Origin: SIG77 sp045589595
Lineage (GTDB): Bacteria > Verrucomicrobiota > Lentisphaeria > Victivallales > UBA1829
DNA length: 64,000 nucleotides
Assembly (NCBI GenBank): GCA_045589595.1
Contig: JAZNPK010000026.1
Coordinates: forward strand, 1-64,000
Direction of reading: 5' to 3'
The position numbers and the translations under genes are program-made. Under the pieces are notes generated by a model, which saw only the letters and a list, made by a program, of their open reading frames with translations, made no database searches and was not told the origin of the DNA. This document shows, in pieces, positions 8,099 to 17,402 of this stretch (within the stretch, counting starts at the first letter, position 1; every line of letters begins with the position of its first letter).

Positions 8099-9361
8099 AT
8101 GAAGCACAAAATTTGTAAAACTCTGCTCGCGGCTGCTGTTCTGGCAGCAGTTCCGGCATTTGCCCAACAGAAAATGCAGGCTCCCGCAGTGACCGTGGCA
8201 CCCGCAGTCGAAGCGGACGAGACCGGCACCAAAAAATATGTTGGCAAACTGGATGCCATTCTGGATGTTTCCCTGCCCGCCCGTGTGTCCGGCAAGATCA
8301 TGAAATACCATTTCAACGACGGTGAATTTGTGAAGAAGGGGACCCTTCTGATCGAACTGGAAGATACGACGTATGTGGCGGCACACAACGCGGCACAGGC
8401 GCAGCTTCAGCAGGCGGAAGCCCAGATCCGTCAGGCAACAGCCCAGATCAGCCAGACCGAAGCCCAGATCCTGCAGGCGACTGCCCAGATCGGTCAGGCT
8501 CAGGCTTCCCTGACATACAGCACCCAGAACCTTGAACGCGAAAAATCATTGAAGAGCGTCAATTCCCGGAAAGAATTTGATGCGGCGAAACGCGACTACG
8601 ATGCAGCGGTGTCCTCCAAAGCCGCCGCAGAAGCCAGTCTGGCATCCGCCAAAGCCTCCAAAGCCGCTGCGGAAGGCAGCCTTGCATCCGCCAAAGCCTC
8701 CAAATCTGCTGCGGAAGCTGCGCTGCTGGATGCGAAAAACAATCTTTCCTATACAAAGATCTATGCAGAATTTGACGGCAAGATCGGGAAAGCGACTTAC
8801 TCTGCGGGCAACTATGTGACGCCTTCCAGCGGCGCCCTTGCCACGCTCAAACAGTTCGATCCCATCTATGTGAAATTCTCCATCAGCGAACCGGATTTCA
8901 TGAACAACTTCGGTACGCCCGAAGCCCTGCAGAAAAACGGTGTGGTCCGGATCCGTCTTTCCGACCGTTCTCTTTATGAACAGACGGCGGAACTTGCCAT
9001 TGTGGACAACCACATTGACACCCGCACCGGCACCATTATGCTCTGGGCGAAGATCGACAACAAGGATCACCGCCTGACCCCGGGCGCAGTGGTGGATGTC
9101 CTGCTTTCCAAGAAAGTGCCGCAGAAGAGACCGGCAGTTCCCATTTCTGCGGTCCAGATCTCCAAGAACAATCAGTTTGTGTGGGTGCTGGATCCTGCCA
9201 CCAACATGGTTCGTCAGCAGCCGGTTGTTCCGGGTGAACTGGTGGGCGGCAATCAGATCGTGACCGGTGTCAAACCCGGCGACCTTGTGGTGACTGAAGG
9301 GATGCATAAGATCATTATGCTGCCCGGTGTGCCGCCGGTCGTGAATCCGGTCCGCAAGTGA
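8099..9361 (+). CDS. RND efflux periplasmic adaptor (membrane fusion protein), AcrA-like
   Basis: Links the inner-membrane pump to an outer-membrane channel. The ATG at 8099 begins a clear signal peptide (KICKTLLAAAVLAAVPAFAQ); the longer frame from 8000 overlaps marR and is not needed. 420 residues. Lipoyl/barrel parts flank an alpha-hairpin made of Gln/Ala-rich heptads (repeated AQIxQATAQIxQ) and three near-identical SLASAKASK units at about 175-205. The motif LSYTKIYAEFDGKIGKA marks the return to the lipoyl domain. AAGGAT lies upstream. The pump gene follows 27 bp later. No lipobox cysteine was seen. Confidence 0.93.
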   Translation: MKHKICKTLLAAAVLAAVPAFAQQKMQAPAVTVAPAVEADETGTKKYVGKLDAILDVSLPARVSGKIMKYHFNDGEFVKKGTLLIELEDTTYVAAHNAAQAQLQQAEAQIRQATAQISQTEAQILQATAQIGQAQASLTYSTQNLEREKSLKSVNSRKEFDAAKRDYDAAVSSKAAAEASLASAKASKAAAEGSLASAKASKSAAEAALLDAKNNLSYTKIYAEFDGKIGKATYSAGNYVTPSSGALATLKQFDPIYVKFSISEPDFMNNFGTPEALQKNGVVRIRLSDRSLYEQTAELAIVDNHIDTRTGTIMLWAKIDNKDHRLTPGAVVDVLLSKKVPQKRPAVPISAVQISKNNQFVWVLDPATNMVRQQPVVPGELVGGNQIVTGVKPGDLVVTEGMHKIIMLPGVPPVVNPVRK

Positions 9362-9388
9362 TCTGCTGTCTGAAGGAGAAATTGAACC

Positions 9389-12300
9389 ATGTTTTCAAGA
9401 ATCTTTATTGAACGCCCGAAGTTGGCAATGGTCATTTCCATTGTGACCGTTTTTGCCGGCTGGCTGTGTATGCAGCAGATCCCCATTGCGGAATATCCGG
9501 AAATCGCACCGCCGTCCATTACGGTGATCGCGAACTATCCCGGCGCCAGTGCGGAAGAAATCGCAGATACCATTGCGTCTCCCATTGAAGCGGAAATGAA
9601 CGGTCTGGAAGACCTGCTGTACTTCAAATCGGAATCCAACAACAGCGGTACGTACCAGCTTGAGATCAAATTCAAATCCGGTACGGATACTGACATTGCG
9701 CTGGTCAACGTGCAGAACGCATTGAAGCGTGCCGATTCCCAGCTGCCTCAGGAAGTGCGGGCATTGGGCGTGGACGTGATGAAGCGTTCCGGCGACATCC
9801 TCGGTGTTTTTGCCTTCTCGAAAAAAGGCGGGACTCAGGCGGATATGGTGGAGTTGGGTAACTTCCTCCGTACCAACATCAAAGACGAACTCGCCCGTGT
9901 GGACGGTGTCAGTCAGGTCGACATCATGGGTGCAAGTGAATACTCCATGCGTGTCTGGCTTGACCCGTTGAAGATGGCTGCCATGAGTGTGACGCCCGCT
10001 GAGATCGCGGCGGCGATCCAGCAGCAGAACATTCAGGCGGCTGCCGGTTCCGTCGGTACGGAAGGATCCAGCCATTATCTCCAGATGAAAGTCAATGCCC
10101 GCGGCAGATTGAAGACCGCCGCTGAATTTGACGAGATCATTGTCCGCACCGACAGCGACGGGCGTATGATCCGTCTGAAAGATGTAGCGCGGACTGAACT
10201 CGGCGCAGAATATTATTTCTGGAACGCCCGCGATAACACAGATCCCACCATTGCCCTTGCTCTTTACCGGAACAGTGATGCCAACGCCATCCGGGTGATC
10301 GATGCCAGTACGGCAAAACTCAAGGAACTGGAACGGTTCTTCCCCGAAGGCGTGAGTTATCACATGGGTTACGACCCCACCCAGTACATCCGCGTGACGA
10401 TGGATGAGATCTGGCATACCCTGCTGCTGACGCTGATCCTCGTGGTGGCGATCACATATCTGTTCCTGCAGAACTGGCGCGCCACACTGATCCCGGCATT
10501 GACCATCCCGGTGTCCATCATCGGTACCTTCATCTTCCTCTATCCTCTCGGATTCAGTATGAACCTGCTGACCATGTTCGCCCTGATCCTTGTGATCGGG
10601 TCCCTCGTGGACGACGCCATCGTTGTTGTGGAAAACGTGATCCGTATTATGGATGAGGAACATCTGCCGGCAAAAGAAGCCACCATCAAGAGTATGGAGC
10701 AGATCACCGGTGCCATCATTGCGACAACGCTGGTGATCGTGGCGATCTATGCGCCTATCGGGTTCTACGGCGGTATGGTGGGTACGATTTACATGCAGTT
10801 CTCCGTGACCATGTGCGTGGCGCTGTGTCTCTCCACGGTCAATGCCCTGACATTGAGTCCGGCGTTGTGTGCCGTGCTGCTGAAACCGGCAAAACCGCTG
10901 AAATGGAATATCTTCAAACCCTTCAATGTGGCGCTGGATTTCTCCAGAAACATCTATCTGAAGATCGCCGGATTCCTGATCCGCTATTCCATTGTCACCG
11001 TCATTCTTTTTGCGGCTGTGGTCTATGGCAATTACCATTTCTTCGTCCGCACGAATACATCCTTCCTGCCGGATGAAGACAAAGGCGTGCTGTTCTGCGC
11101 ATTTGAACTCAAACCCGGCGCCACGCTGGATCAGACGGACGCCTCCACCCGGAATTTCTACAACCGGATCAAAGATCATCCCGGCATCCGGAATGTGACA
11201 TTGATCAACGGGTTCAGTTTCTTTGGCGGTGTGGGTGAAAATATGGCACTTGCCTTTACAGACCTTGCGCCGTGGGAACGGCGTACCACGCCGGAAATGC
11301 AGATCGGTGCCATCCGCGCCCAACTGACCGGCATGACGTCGGATATCCCGGAAGCACGGGTGATCATTGTGCAGCCGCCCGCCATTATGGGGCTGGGTGT
11401 TGCCGGGGGTATCTCCTTTATGCTTCAGTGCCGTGAAGGACAGACACCGAAAGAACTGGAAGAAGCCGCTCACCGTCTGACATTCATGTTCATGCAGAAA
11501 AAAGATATGTTCTCCATGGGCTTCACCACATACAACGCCAGTACGCCGGAACTGTATCTGGATGTGGACCGCGAAAAAGCGACTGCCCTCGGCGTGCCGG
11601 TGGACAGGATCTTCTCCACGCTCCAGTCCCAGTTGGCGGCTGTGTATGTGAACGACTTCAACCTTGGCGGATTTACCTTCAAGGTGAAGATCCAGTCCGA
11701 AGTCGATCAGCGCAACAACGCCGCAACGATCCTTCAGACCATGATCGTGAACAACAGCGGCGATATGGTCCCGCTCTCCTCCTTTGCAACGGTCCGCTAC
11801 AATGTGGGGCCCCGCGTGCTGACCCGATTCAATCAGATGAACAGCGCCTCGTTCCAGGTGCAGACGCTGCCCGGGATCAGTACCGGCGAAGCGATGCGGT
11901 TCATTCAGGACTACATCAGCAAAAATCTGCCCGGCTACAACGTGGAATGGACCGACCTCAGCCGCGAAGAACAGCAGAACGAAGGAAAGATCGTGGTCCT
12001 TATGGGGCTGGCTCTCCTCTTTGCCTATCTGTTCCTTGTGGGACAGTATGAAAGCTGGACGATGCCCCTTTCCGTGATCCTTTCTGTGGCACTTGCCACA
12101 CTGGGCGCCCTGATCGGTCTCAAATGTTTCGGTATGTCCCTGTCCATCTATGCGCAGCTGGGCTTGATCATGCTGATCGGTCTCGCCGGTAAGAACGCGA
12201 TCCTGATGGCGGAATTTTCCAAACAGGCGCGCGAAAGCGGCGATACCATTGTGAATGCCGCATTGAACGGCGGCCGTGTCCGTTACCGTGCTGTGCTGAT

Positions 12301-12523
12301 GACGGCGTATTCCTTCGTGATCGGTGTGTTCCCCATGGTGATTGCCACGGGTGCCGGTGCGGGATCCCGTCAGGCGATCGGGCATACCACGTTCTGGGGA
12401 ATGGTCCTTGCCTCCATCGTGGGGATCGTGTTTGTGCCGCCTCTCTGGGCGCTCTTTGAGAAAATGCGTGAGTTCTGCTCCCACTCCAGCAGACCGAAAC
12501 ACGAAAAAAAGGACGGCGAATAA
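9389..12523 (+). CDS. RND efflux pump inner-membrane subunit, AcrB/MexB-like
   Basis: Proton-driven multidrug exporter of 1044 residues, full family length. N-terminal MFSRIFIERPKLAMVISIV (TM1) is followed by SITVIANYPGASAEEIAD. The proton-relay acidic pair is in TM4 (GSLVDDAIVVVENV), and the matching Lys is in LAGKNAILMAEFS of TM10. C-terminal motif: PMVIATGAGAGSRQAIG. The charged tail contains HEKKDGE. Preceded by GAAGGAG. Together with the adaptor and MarR it forms a three-gene operon that ends at the terminator at 12548-12590. No TolC-type gene lies in the window, so a channel must be encoded elsewhere. Confidence 0.97.
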   Translation: MFSRIFIERPKLAMVISIVTVFAGWLCMQQIPIAEYPEIAPPSITVIANYPGASAEEIADTIASPIEAEMNGLEDLLYFKSESNNSGTYQLEIKFKSGTDTDIALVNVQNALKRADSQLPQEVRALGVDVMKRSGDILGVFAFSKKGGTQADMVELGNFLRTNIKDELARVDGVSQVDIMGASEYSMRVWLDPLKMAAMSVTPAEIAAAIQQQNIQAAAGSVGTEGSSHYLQMKVNARGRLKTAAEFDEIIVRTDSDGRMIRLKDVARTELGAEYYFWNARDNTDPTIALALYRNSDANAIRVIDASTAKLKELERFFPEGVSYHMGYDPTQYIRVTMDEIWHTLLLTLILVVAITYLFLQNWRATLIPALTIPVSIIGTFIFLYPLGFSMNLLTMFALILVIGSLVDDAIVVVENVIRIMDEEHLPAKEATIKSMEQITGAIIATTLVIVAIYAPIGFYGGMVGTIYMQFSVTMCVALCLSTVNALTLSPALCAVLLKPAKPLKWNIFKPFNVALDFSRNIYLKIAGFLIRYSIVTVILFAAVVYGNYHFFVRTNTSFLPDEDKGVLFCAFELKPGATLDQTDASTRNFYNRIKDHPGIRNVTLINGFSFFGGVGENMALAFTDLAPWERRTTPEMQIGAIRAQLTGMTSDIPEARVIIVQPPAIMGLGVAGGISFMLQCREGQTPKELEEAAHRLTFMFMQKKDMFSMGFTTYNASTPELYLDVDREKATALGVPVDRIFSTLQSQLAAVYVNDFNLGGFTFKVKIQSEVDQRNNAATILQTMIVNNSGDMVPLSSFATVRYNVGPRVLTRFNQMNSASFQVQTLPGISTGEAMRFIQDYISKNLPGYNVEWTDLSREEQQNEGKIVVLMGLALLFAYLFLVGQYESWTMPLSVILSVALATLGALIGLKCFGMSLSIYAQLGLIMLIGLAGKNAILMAEFSKQARESGDTIVNAALNGGRVRYRAVLMTAYSFVIGVFPMVIATGAGAGSRQAIGHTTFWGMVLASIVGIVFVPPLWALFEKMREFCSHSSRPKHEKKDGE

Positions 12524-12547
12524 GCAGTTCTCTGTCTGAATGAAAAC

Positions 12548-12590
12548 AAAGCCTCCGGTTGCACATCATTCCGCAGCCGGAGGCTTTTTT
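12548..12590. terminator. Bidirectional terminator
   Basis: AAAGCCTCCGG (12548-12558) pairs with the complement ending at 12587, extended inward by a T-G wobble and TGC/GCA. T-run on the plus side, A-run on the minus side. It ends both the RND operon and the convergent esterase/sialidase-like operon, whose stop codon touches it. Confidence 0.88.
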
Positions 12591-13717
12591 CAGCGCAGTG
12601 TTTCCAGTTTCAGACGGACCTGACCGGATACATTTTTTCCGGCGAGGGCGTCCTCTTCCCGGAAGACTGCCATTACCAGCGAGCCGTTCTGCCGCAGATG
12701 ATCGTACTGCACAAAGATCCTGCCGTCGGGGTGGACAAAGGCGTCCGGATAGGAGATTTTCTCCCGGTCATCCAGCAGCAATCCGCCGGACCAGTTTCTG
12801 CCTTCATCGGTGGAGATGTATGCGGTCAGATTTTTCCGTACATCCTTATCGGGGCAGTCATAACGCACCATCAGCCAGTTTCCGGACGGCAGCTTTGTTA
12901 CGGAAAACCGTGCGGATGTGGTGAAAAATTCCCGTTTGAACGGGGTCCAGTGATAACCGTTGTCGTTGGAATCTGCCGAGACGATCCCGAAAGAATCCCG
13001 TGCGTACATCCGCAGTGTTCCGTCCTGCCGTTCCAGAATATGATGTTCATCGAACAACGGATCGGTACTGCGTTGGAAGCCGCGCCATTCCCATGATCTG
13101 CCGTGATTGCGGCTGGCGATGACATTTGCGCCGCGGATGGGGTCCAGTTCCGCAAAGAGTGACGCTTCCGGTTGCTCCCCGCCGAACTGCATGTGACGCC
13201 GGATACTGAGGGATACCGGCAGCAGCCAGTCGCCGTTTCTGCAGACGCACGGTTTGTTCAGGGGCGTGGCATGCCACAGCCGGACGGGTTCGCTCCACTC
13301 CGGATCGGGATCATCCGGGTTGTCGCAATGACTTTCCCAAGTGCCGGATCTGCCATCAAAATAATCCAGTGTCTGAATGAAAAACAGATGCAGTCTGCCG
13401 ACGGGATCGTTCCACAATGCACCGACCCGGTTGGTCAGATGAAAACCGTTGGGCGTATCGCCGCCGTCCAGTTCAAATACCTGATCGTTCCATGTGCCGC
13501 CCTCATCATCGCTGTATGCGATCACGAGTGAACTGCGGGGACCATCCTCCCGCGCGCCGAAAGACGCCCAGAAACGCCCGCCGTTTGTCCGCGCGAAGCC
13601 GCAATTCAGCACAAAACCGCTGCTGATGTAATTTGTTTTCCGGATGACCGGCGGCTCCAGTGTCAGGGGTAGATCCGCTTTCAGCCGTTCTGTCAGTGTG
13701 CCGGGACTCTGGTTCAT
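12590..13717 (-). CDS. Sialidase-like (BNR-repeat) family protein
   Basis: Six-bladed beta-propeller protein of the sialidase superfamily, 375 residues. Asp-box-like motifs are visible: SDDEGGTWNDQVF, SRNHGRSWEWRGF, DSNDNGYHWTPF and STDEGRNWSGG. The arginine triad of true sialidases cannot be confirmed. No signal peptide from the chosen ATG at 13717, which overlaps the stop of the upstream esterase gene (ATGA). An upstream ATG at 13858 is in frame but lies inside the esterase gene. Function may be hydrolysis or binding of a sugar in the cytoplasm; many Lentisphaerota and Planctomycetes carry similar uncharacterised proteins. Confidence 0.75.
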   Translation of the reverse strand: MNQSPGTLTERLKADLPLTLEPPVIRKTNYISSGFVLNCGFARTNGGRFWASFGAREDGPRSSLVIAYSDDEGGTWNDQVFELDGGDTPNGFHLTNRVGALWNDPVGRLHLFFIQTLDYFDGRSGTWESHCDNPDDPDPEWSEPVRLWHATPLNKPCVCRNGDWLLPVSLSIRRHMQFGGEQPEASLFAELDPIRGANVIASRNHGRSWEWRGFQRSTDPLFDEHHILERQDGTLRMYARDSFGIVSADSNDNGYHWTPFKREFFTTSARFSVTKLPSGNWLMVRYDCPDKDVRKNLTAYISTDEGRNWSGGLLLDDREKISYPDAFVHPDGRIFVQYDHLRQNGSLVMAVFREEDALAGKNVSGQVRLKLETLR

Positions 13718-15888
13718 TTTCCAGCTGCCGTTTCTTTTGTGCGGAAAATTTTCCAGCCGTCGTTGTAAATGAATTGAGCGATCCGTATTTTTGCCGGTTT
13801 CCCGGAAAGTGTAACGGCGTGTTTTGTACTCAATGCCGGACACCATACCTGATTCCATTTTTTATCGCCGGCTTTCTGCCATTCCAGTCCGGCGGGAAAG
13901 GGCAGAACGGAATTGAAATGATAAACGGAGTTATCCGTCACGGTGAATTTCGTTTCCTGTTTGGGCAGGGGATAACGTTCTCTGAAATCCTGACATTCTT
14001 TGAGCAGTTCATCGCTGACCGGCAATCTGTTTTCGACAGTTCCGACAGCCACCATACCTTTTGAGCCGAGAGTCACATCCAACCGGATGGGATTTTTCCC
14101 TTTCTTTACAGGTACGAGAAACACCCAGTCTGTCTTGTCAAAACTGCCCATCGTATTGTTTGCCCAGGGAACGTTTCTGCCGAAAATATGCTGCCATTCA
14201 TCTGCCAGCAGGAATTTTTTGTTCAGAATGGAAAAATCCCACCACCAGTCTGCGCCCACGCCCACCAGCGCATTTCCGTCGGCTTCCGCTTCAAGGACGC
14301 CGTTGAGAATGACTTTCGTCAGCACCGGCAGATCTCCACCGTTTTCGCCTTTGCCCAGACGGAGATTGGCTCTGCCGTTGAAATCGGGCAGGGCAGTGAT
14401 CCTGTCGCCCACGGTCAGCGTCCACGCCTTGTTGTCGAATTGCGCTTTGACGGACGGCGGGATTTCGGATGTGTCCGGTCCTTTATCGTACTTAAAAGAC
14501 GGCGGTTCTTCAGAGGCGGGAGCTTTGAATTCTGTTTTTTCCGGTTCAGACGGAACGAAACTGTGAGTGGAACTCTGGACCCAGCTGATCTGTTTGGGGC
14601 AGGTCGCCGCATTGTAGAGAGCGGCAAGACCCGACGGCGGGCAGACATAGTCGCCCAGACCGGCACGGGTGATGTTCAGCAGACATGTTTTCGGGATGTG
14701 GCGGGCGTGGGAGACTGCATCAAAATACCCCATTGCGGGCTGATAAGCGGGACGCCATCCGCCGGTTCTGCCGATCGCCGTTCCGTTCATATCGGCGCAC
14801 CAGGTCACGCTTGACTTGCATTCGGTCAGTTCCGGTACAAGGTACGCCGCCCAGACAGCCTGAAGTCCGCCCTGACTGCCGCCGTTGGAGACCAGATCTT
14901 TTCCGTTCCACTGGGGCATGGATTTTACGAAATCGAAGGAACGCATGACCCGCAGAGCCATACCCAGGAAATATGCAGTTTCCGGTGAATCGTTTTCGGT
15001 GCGGCTGAAGGCATAATCTTTCAGTTCATCGGAAATTTTTTTGTAGTATGCGTCGCTCTGGAGCAGTTTGTAGCCGTGGGCATTGACGCGGAAACTGATG
15101 ACGCCGTTATCCGCCAGTTTGTATTGCCAGTCGGGCGGCGGTGCGCCCTGATTGCCCATTCCGTATCCGTCAAAATTGATCTGGGCGGCAAGGGATTTTT
15201 CTTTTGCATTTTTCGGCATGACAAGAAAGCCGGTGACCGGTGTCGGATTTTTCCGGTCGATCCGGTCGGCGCAGGGGATCGTCACCGCAAAGACATCAAA
15301 TCTGCCCTGATAATTTTTTGGGATGAACTTGGCATCAACGGGTTCCAGTACAGGCTTGAGGGGGACCTGATCCAGTCTGGCACGCTGTTTTTTCCAGAAC
15401 GCTTCAAAGTCGGCAGGCTCCGGTGCGGCGGGCAGGATTTTGTCGATATCCACCCCGGCGCCGCCGTCAAAATTCAGCCTGATCTGCATGCCGGTCTTGT
15501 CGATGTATTGAAAGGTCCGTCCGAACTGATCCGTCAATTTTCCTTTCAGCCACACAAAACCGGGTTTGCGGAGAACGGTTGTCAATGTCAGAGGCTTGTC
15601 TTCAGAGATCACATCCATACCGGCATCTTTTCTGCCGTCATCGCCGGAGCGCACCCACTGGAGAAAGAATGTGGGCGGGGGATTTTTCTGTTTGCCGTAT
15701 TTGAGACTGACCGTGAACTTGATGGTATCACCGGCTTTGTAGGAAACGGGTGATTTGTCCGTTGTCAGTTTCAGTTTGAGTTCCGAGGCATCGACCGGCA
15801 TCGGCTGTACTTGTTCCGGCGCGGCGGCAGTCAGACTCAATGCGCAAAGCATTGTGCAGACTGCAGTTAAAAATGTTCTGATCTTCAT
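13714..15888 (-). CDS. Acetyl-xylan-esterase-like (AXE1 family) secreted hydrolase with C-terminal extension
   Basis: Predicted carbohydrate deacetylase. Signal peptide MKIRTFLTAVCTMLCALSLTAAA. An N-terminal beta domain (about 35-140) precedes an alpha/beta-hydrolase of the AXE1/cephalosporin-C deacetylase type with Ser338 (GGSQGG), Asp413 (GLGDYVCPPSG) and His442 (QSSTHSFVP). About 250 residues follow the hydrolase (475-724), longer than simple AXE1 enzymes and probably one or two beta-sandwich domains. Translation is coupled to the sialidase-like gene by a 4-bp overlap. Promoter at 15927-15955. Its substrate is likely an acetylated polysaccharide. Confidence 0.85.
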   Translation of the reverse strand: MKIRTFLTAVCTMLCALSLTAAAPEQVQPMPVDASELKLKLTTDKSPVSYKAGDTIKFTVSLKYGKQKNPPPTFFLQWVRSGDDGRKDAGMDVISEDKPLTLTTVLRKPGFVWLKGKLTDQFGRTFQYIDKTGMQIRLNFDGGAGVDIDKILPAAPEPADFEAFWKKQRARLDQVPLKPVLEPVDAKFIPKNYQGRFDVFAVTIPCADRIDRKNPTPVTGFLVMPKNAKEKSLAAQINFDGYGMGNQGAPPPDWQYKLADNGVISFRVNAHGYKLLQSDAYYKKISDELKDYAFSRTENDSPETAYFLGMALRVMRSFDFVKSMPQWNGKDLVSNGGSQGGLQAVWAAYLVPELTECKSSVTWCADMNGTAIGRTGGWRPAYQPAMGYFDAVSHARHIPKTCLLNITRAGLGDYVCPPSGLAALYNAATCPKQISWVQSSTHSFVPSEPEKTEFKAPASEEPPSFKYDKGPDTSEIPPSVKAQFDNKAWTLTVGDRITALPDFNGRANLRLGKGENGGDLPVLTKVILNGVLEAEADGNALVGVGADWWWDFSILNKKFLLADEWQHIFGRNVPWANNTMGSFDKTDWVFLVPVKKGKNPIRLDVTLGSKGMVAVGTVENRLPVSDELLKECQDFRERYPLPKQETKFTVTDNSVYHFNSVLPFPAGLEWQKAGDKKWNQVWCPALSTKHAVTLSGKPAKIRIAQFIYNDGWKIFRTKETAAGK

Positions 15889-15926
15889 ATCTTTATCCTT
15901 TCGCTGTTGAAAAACCCTGCACTTGC

Positions 15927-15955
15927 AATATAGTGCCGGGTAACAGTAAAATCAA
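15927..15955 (-). promoter_or_regulatory. Promoter of the esterase/sialidase-like operon
   Basis: Minus strand: -35 TTGATT (15955-15950), 17-bp spacer, -10 TATATT (15932-15927), about 39 bp upstream of ATG 15888. Confidence 0.65.
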
Positions 15956-16010
15956 GGAACGGAAAAATGAAAAAACGGAAATAAAAATGCAAGATTCGGA
16001 AGGATATATC

Positions 16011-16039
16011 TTGAAAAAGATGATGGTTGAGTGTATAAT
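16011..16039 (+). promoter_or_regulatory. Promoter of the ceramidase-like gene
   Basis: -35 TTGAAA (16011-16016), 17-bp spacer, perfect -10 TATAAT (16034-16039), 46 bp before ATG 16086. Confidence 0.75.
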
Positions 16040-16085
16040 AAACAACCGGTTTGATTTTTTATAACAGCATATTTTGGAGGAAAAA

Positions 16086-17393
16086 ATGAAAATTGCATCG
16101 TTCAAACGGGTGATCACGCCTGAAATCGGCGCTTATCTCGCCGGGTACGGGTACTATGACAAATCCAACAGCATCGCGGATGACCTCTATATGACCGGTC
16201 TCTGCGTGGATGACGGCGAAAGAAAAGCATTGATCATCAGCTTCGACCTGCTCGGTCTGGATGGCTGGTATATCCGCAAGATCCGGAAGAATTGCAGCGG
16301 GATCCTCGGGATCCCGGAAGAAGCTGTGATGCTTACCTGCACGCACACACACTCCGGTCCGGAAACCAGAACACTGGCGTCACGCCCGGAACAGCTCAAT
16401 GCGGCGTATCTCGACGAACTGGAAAAAATGATCTCGGAAGAAGTCGCCGGACTGAAAGATTTCAAAGAATGTTCCGTCGGATTCTATTCCATGCAGTGCA
16501 ACGAAAACCGGAACCGCCGTTATACCACACCTTACAACCGCGCGTCCTTCAATCCCCATTGGAAAGCCATGACCCCCCTCTGCAATCAGTTCGCCGATAA
16601 AGAACTGGGGCTCATCTTCTTCTGGGAAGATCTGGGCGAATACGGACAAGTTCCCATCTATACGATCGGCAACTACGCTGCTCATCCGCTGGCAGGCAGA
16701 ACTCCCGGAAACGGCGCGCTGCGCATCTCCGCCGATTTCCCCGGCGTCTTCAGAAATTATGTCACATCCGAAACCGGCGGTGAATGTATGTTCATTACCG
16801 GTGCCGCCGGCGATATGGTCCCCGAAAATGACGAACAGGGCAGAGATTCCGTTCACGAAATGGGGATGAAACTCGGCAGAGCCGCAATGTTCGGTATGGT
16901 CGAATCCAGCAGAAATATGAAGCATTACGGACAGAAAGATGCAAAAGTCGGCTACTCTATCCGTACCTTTGAACAGCCCCTGCGCCTGAAATACAGAAAT
17001 CAGGCAGGAAGACTGCCCGCACCTCACATGGGGAAAGATACCGTGACGCTGGAGATCCAGTGCGTCAGCATCGGCGATATCTGCTTTGTCGGCGTCCCCT
17101 GCGAACTCTGTGCTGAACTGGGACAGGAAATCAAATGGCATTCCCCGTTCCAGAAAGCATTCATCGCTTACAACGCTACGGAGTATTTCTCCTACATCGG
17201 TCCCGCAAACTTCTTCATCGCAGGAGGATATGAAGCACTCAGTCAGCGTATCAGCGCAAAAGGCGGGCTGGAACTCGTCCGCACCGCCGTCGATGCCATG
17301 TTCGAGTTGAGAGAAAGCCTCTATCCCACCGATCCGGAAGTCGGCGAACCGTACCCCGACGGGATCCCGATGGAACTCGTACACCGGCCGTAA
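16086..17393 (+). CDS. Neutral/alkaline ceramidase-like N-terminal domain protein
   Basis: 435 residues with the neutral-ceramidase N-terminal fold: ITPEIGAYLAGYG, then the zinc-type motif LTCTHTHSGPETRT (His87, His89), NYAAHPL and FITGAAGDMVP. Start is ATG 16086 with GGAGG at 16076-16080; a TTG at 16074 overlaps the ribosome site and is rejected. There is no signal peptide and the eukaryotic C-terminal immunoglobulin-like domain is absent, so it is probably a cytoplasmic amidohydrolase-like enzyme and not a secreted ceramidase. Single-gene transcript; it ends beside the four-way-junction element at 17403-17529, whose second arm resembles a terminator. The true substrate is unknown. Confidence 0.8.
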   Translation: MKIASFKRVITPEIGAYLAGYGYYDKSNSIADDLYMTGLCVDDGERKALIISFDLLGLDGWYIRKIRKNCSGILGIPEEAVMLTCTHTHSGPETRTLASRPEQLNAAYLDELEKMISEEVAGLKDFKECSVGFYSMQCNENRNRRYTTPYNRASFNPHWKAMTPLCNQFADKELGLIFFWEDLGEYGQVPIYTIGNYAAHPLAGRTPGNGALRISADFPGVFRNYVTSETGGECMFITGAAGDMVPENDEQGRDSVHEMGMKLGRAAMFGMVESSRNMKHYGQKDAKVGYSIRTFEQPLRLKYRNQAGRLPAPHMGKDTVTLEIQCVSIGDICFVGVPCELCAELGQEIKWHSPFQKAFIAYNATEYFSYIGPANFFIAGGYEALSQRISAKGGLELVRTAVDAMFELRESLYPTDPEVGEPYPDGIPMELVHRP

Positions 17394-17402
17394 AAACAGG
17401 CG

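Noticed and set aside
9395..12502. Open frame of 1035 codons on the minus strand opposite the RND pump gene
   Set aside because: It is the shadow of the AcrB-like frame caused by biased codon use; its translation is His/Arg-rich without any domain, and AcrB is certain.
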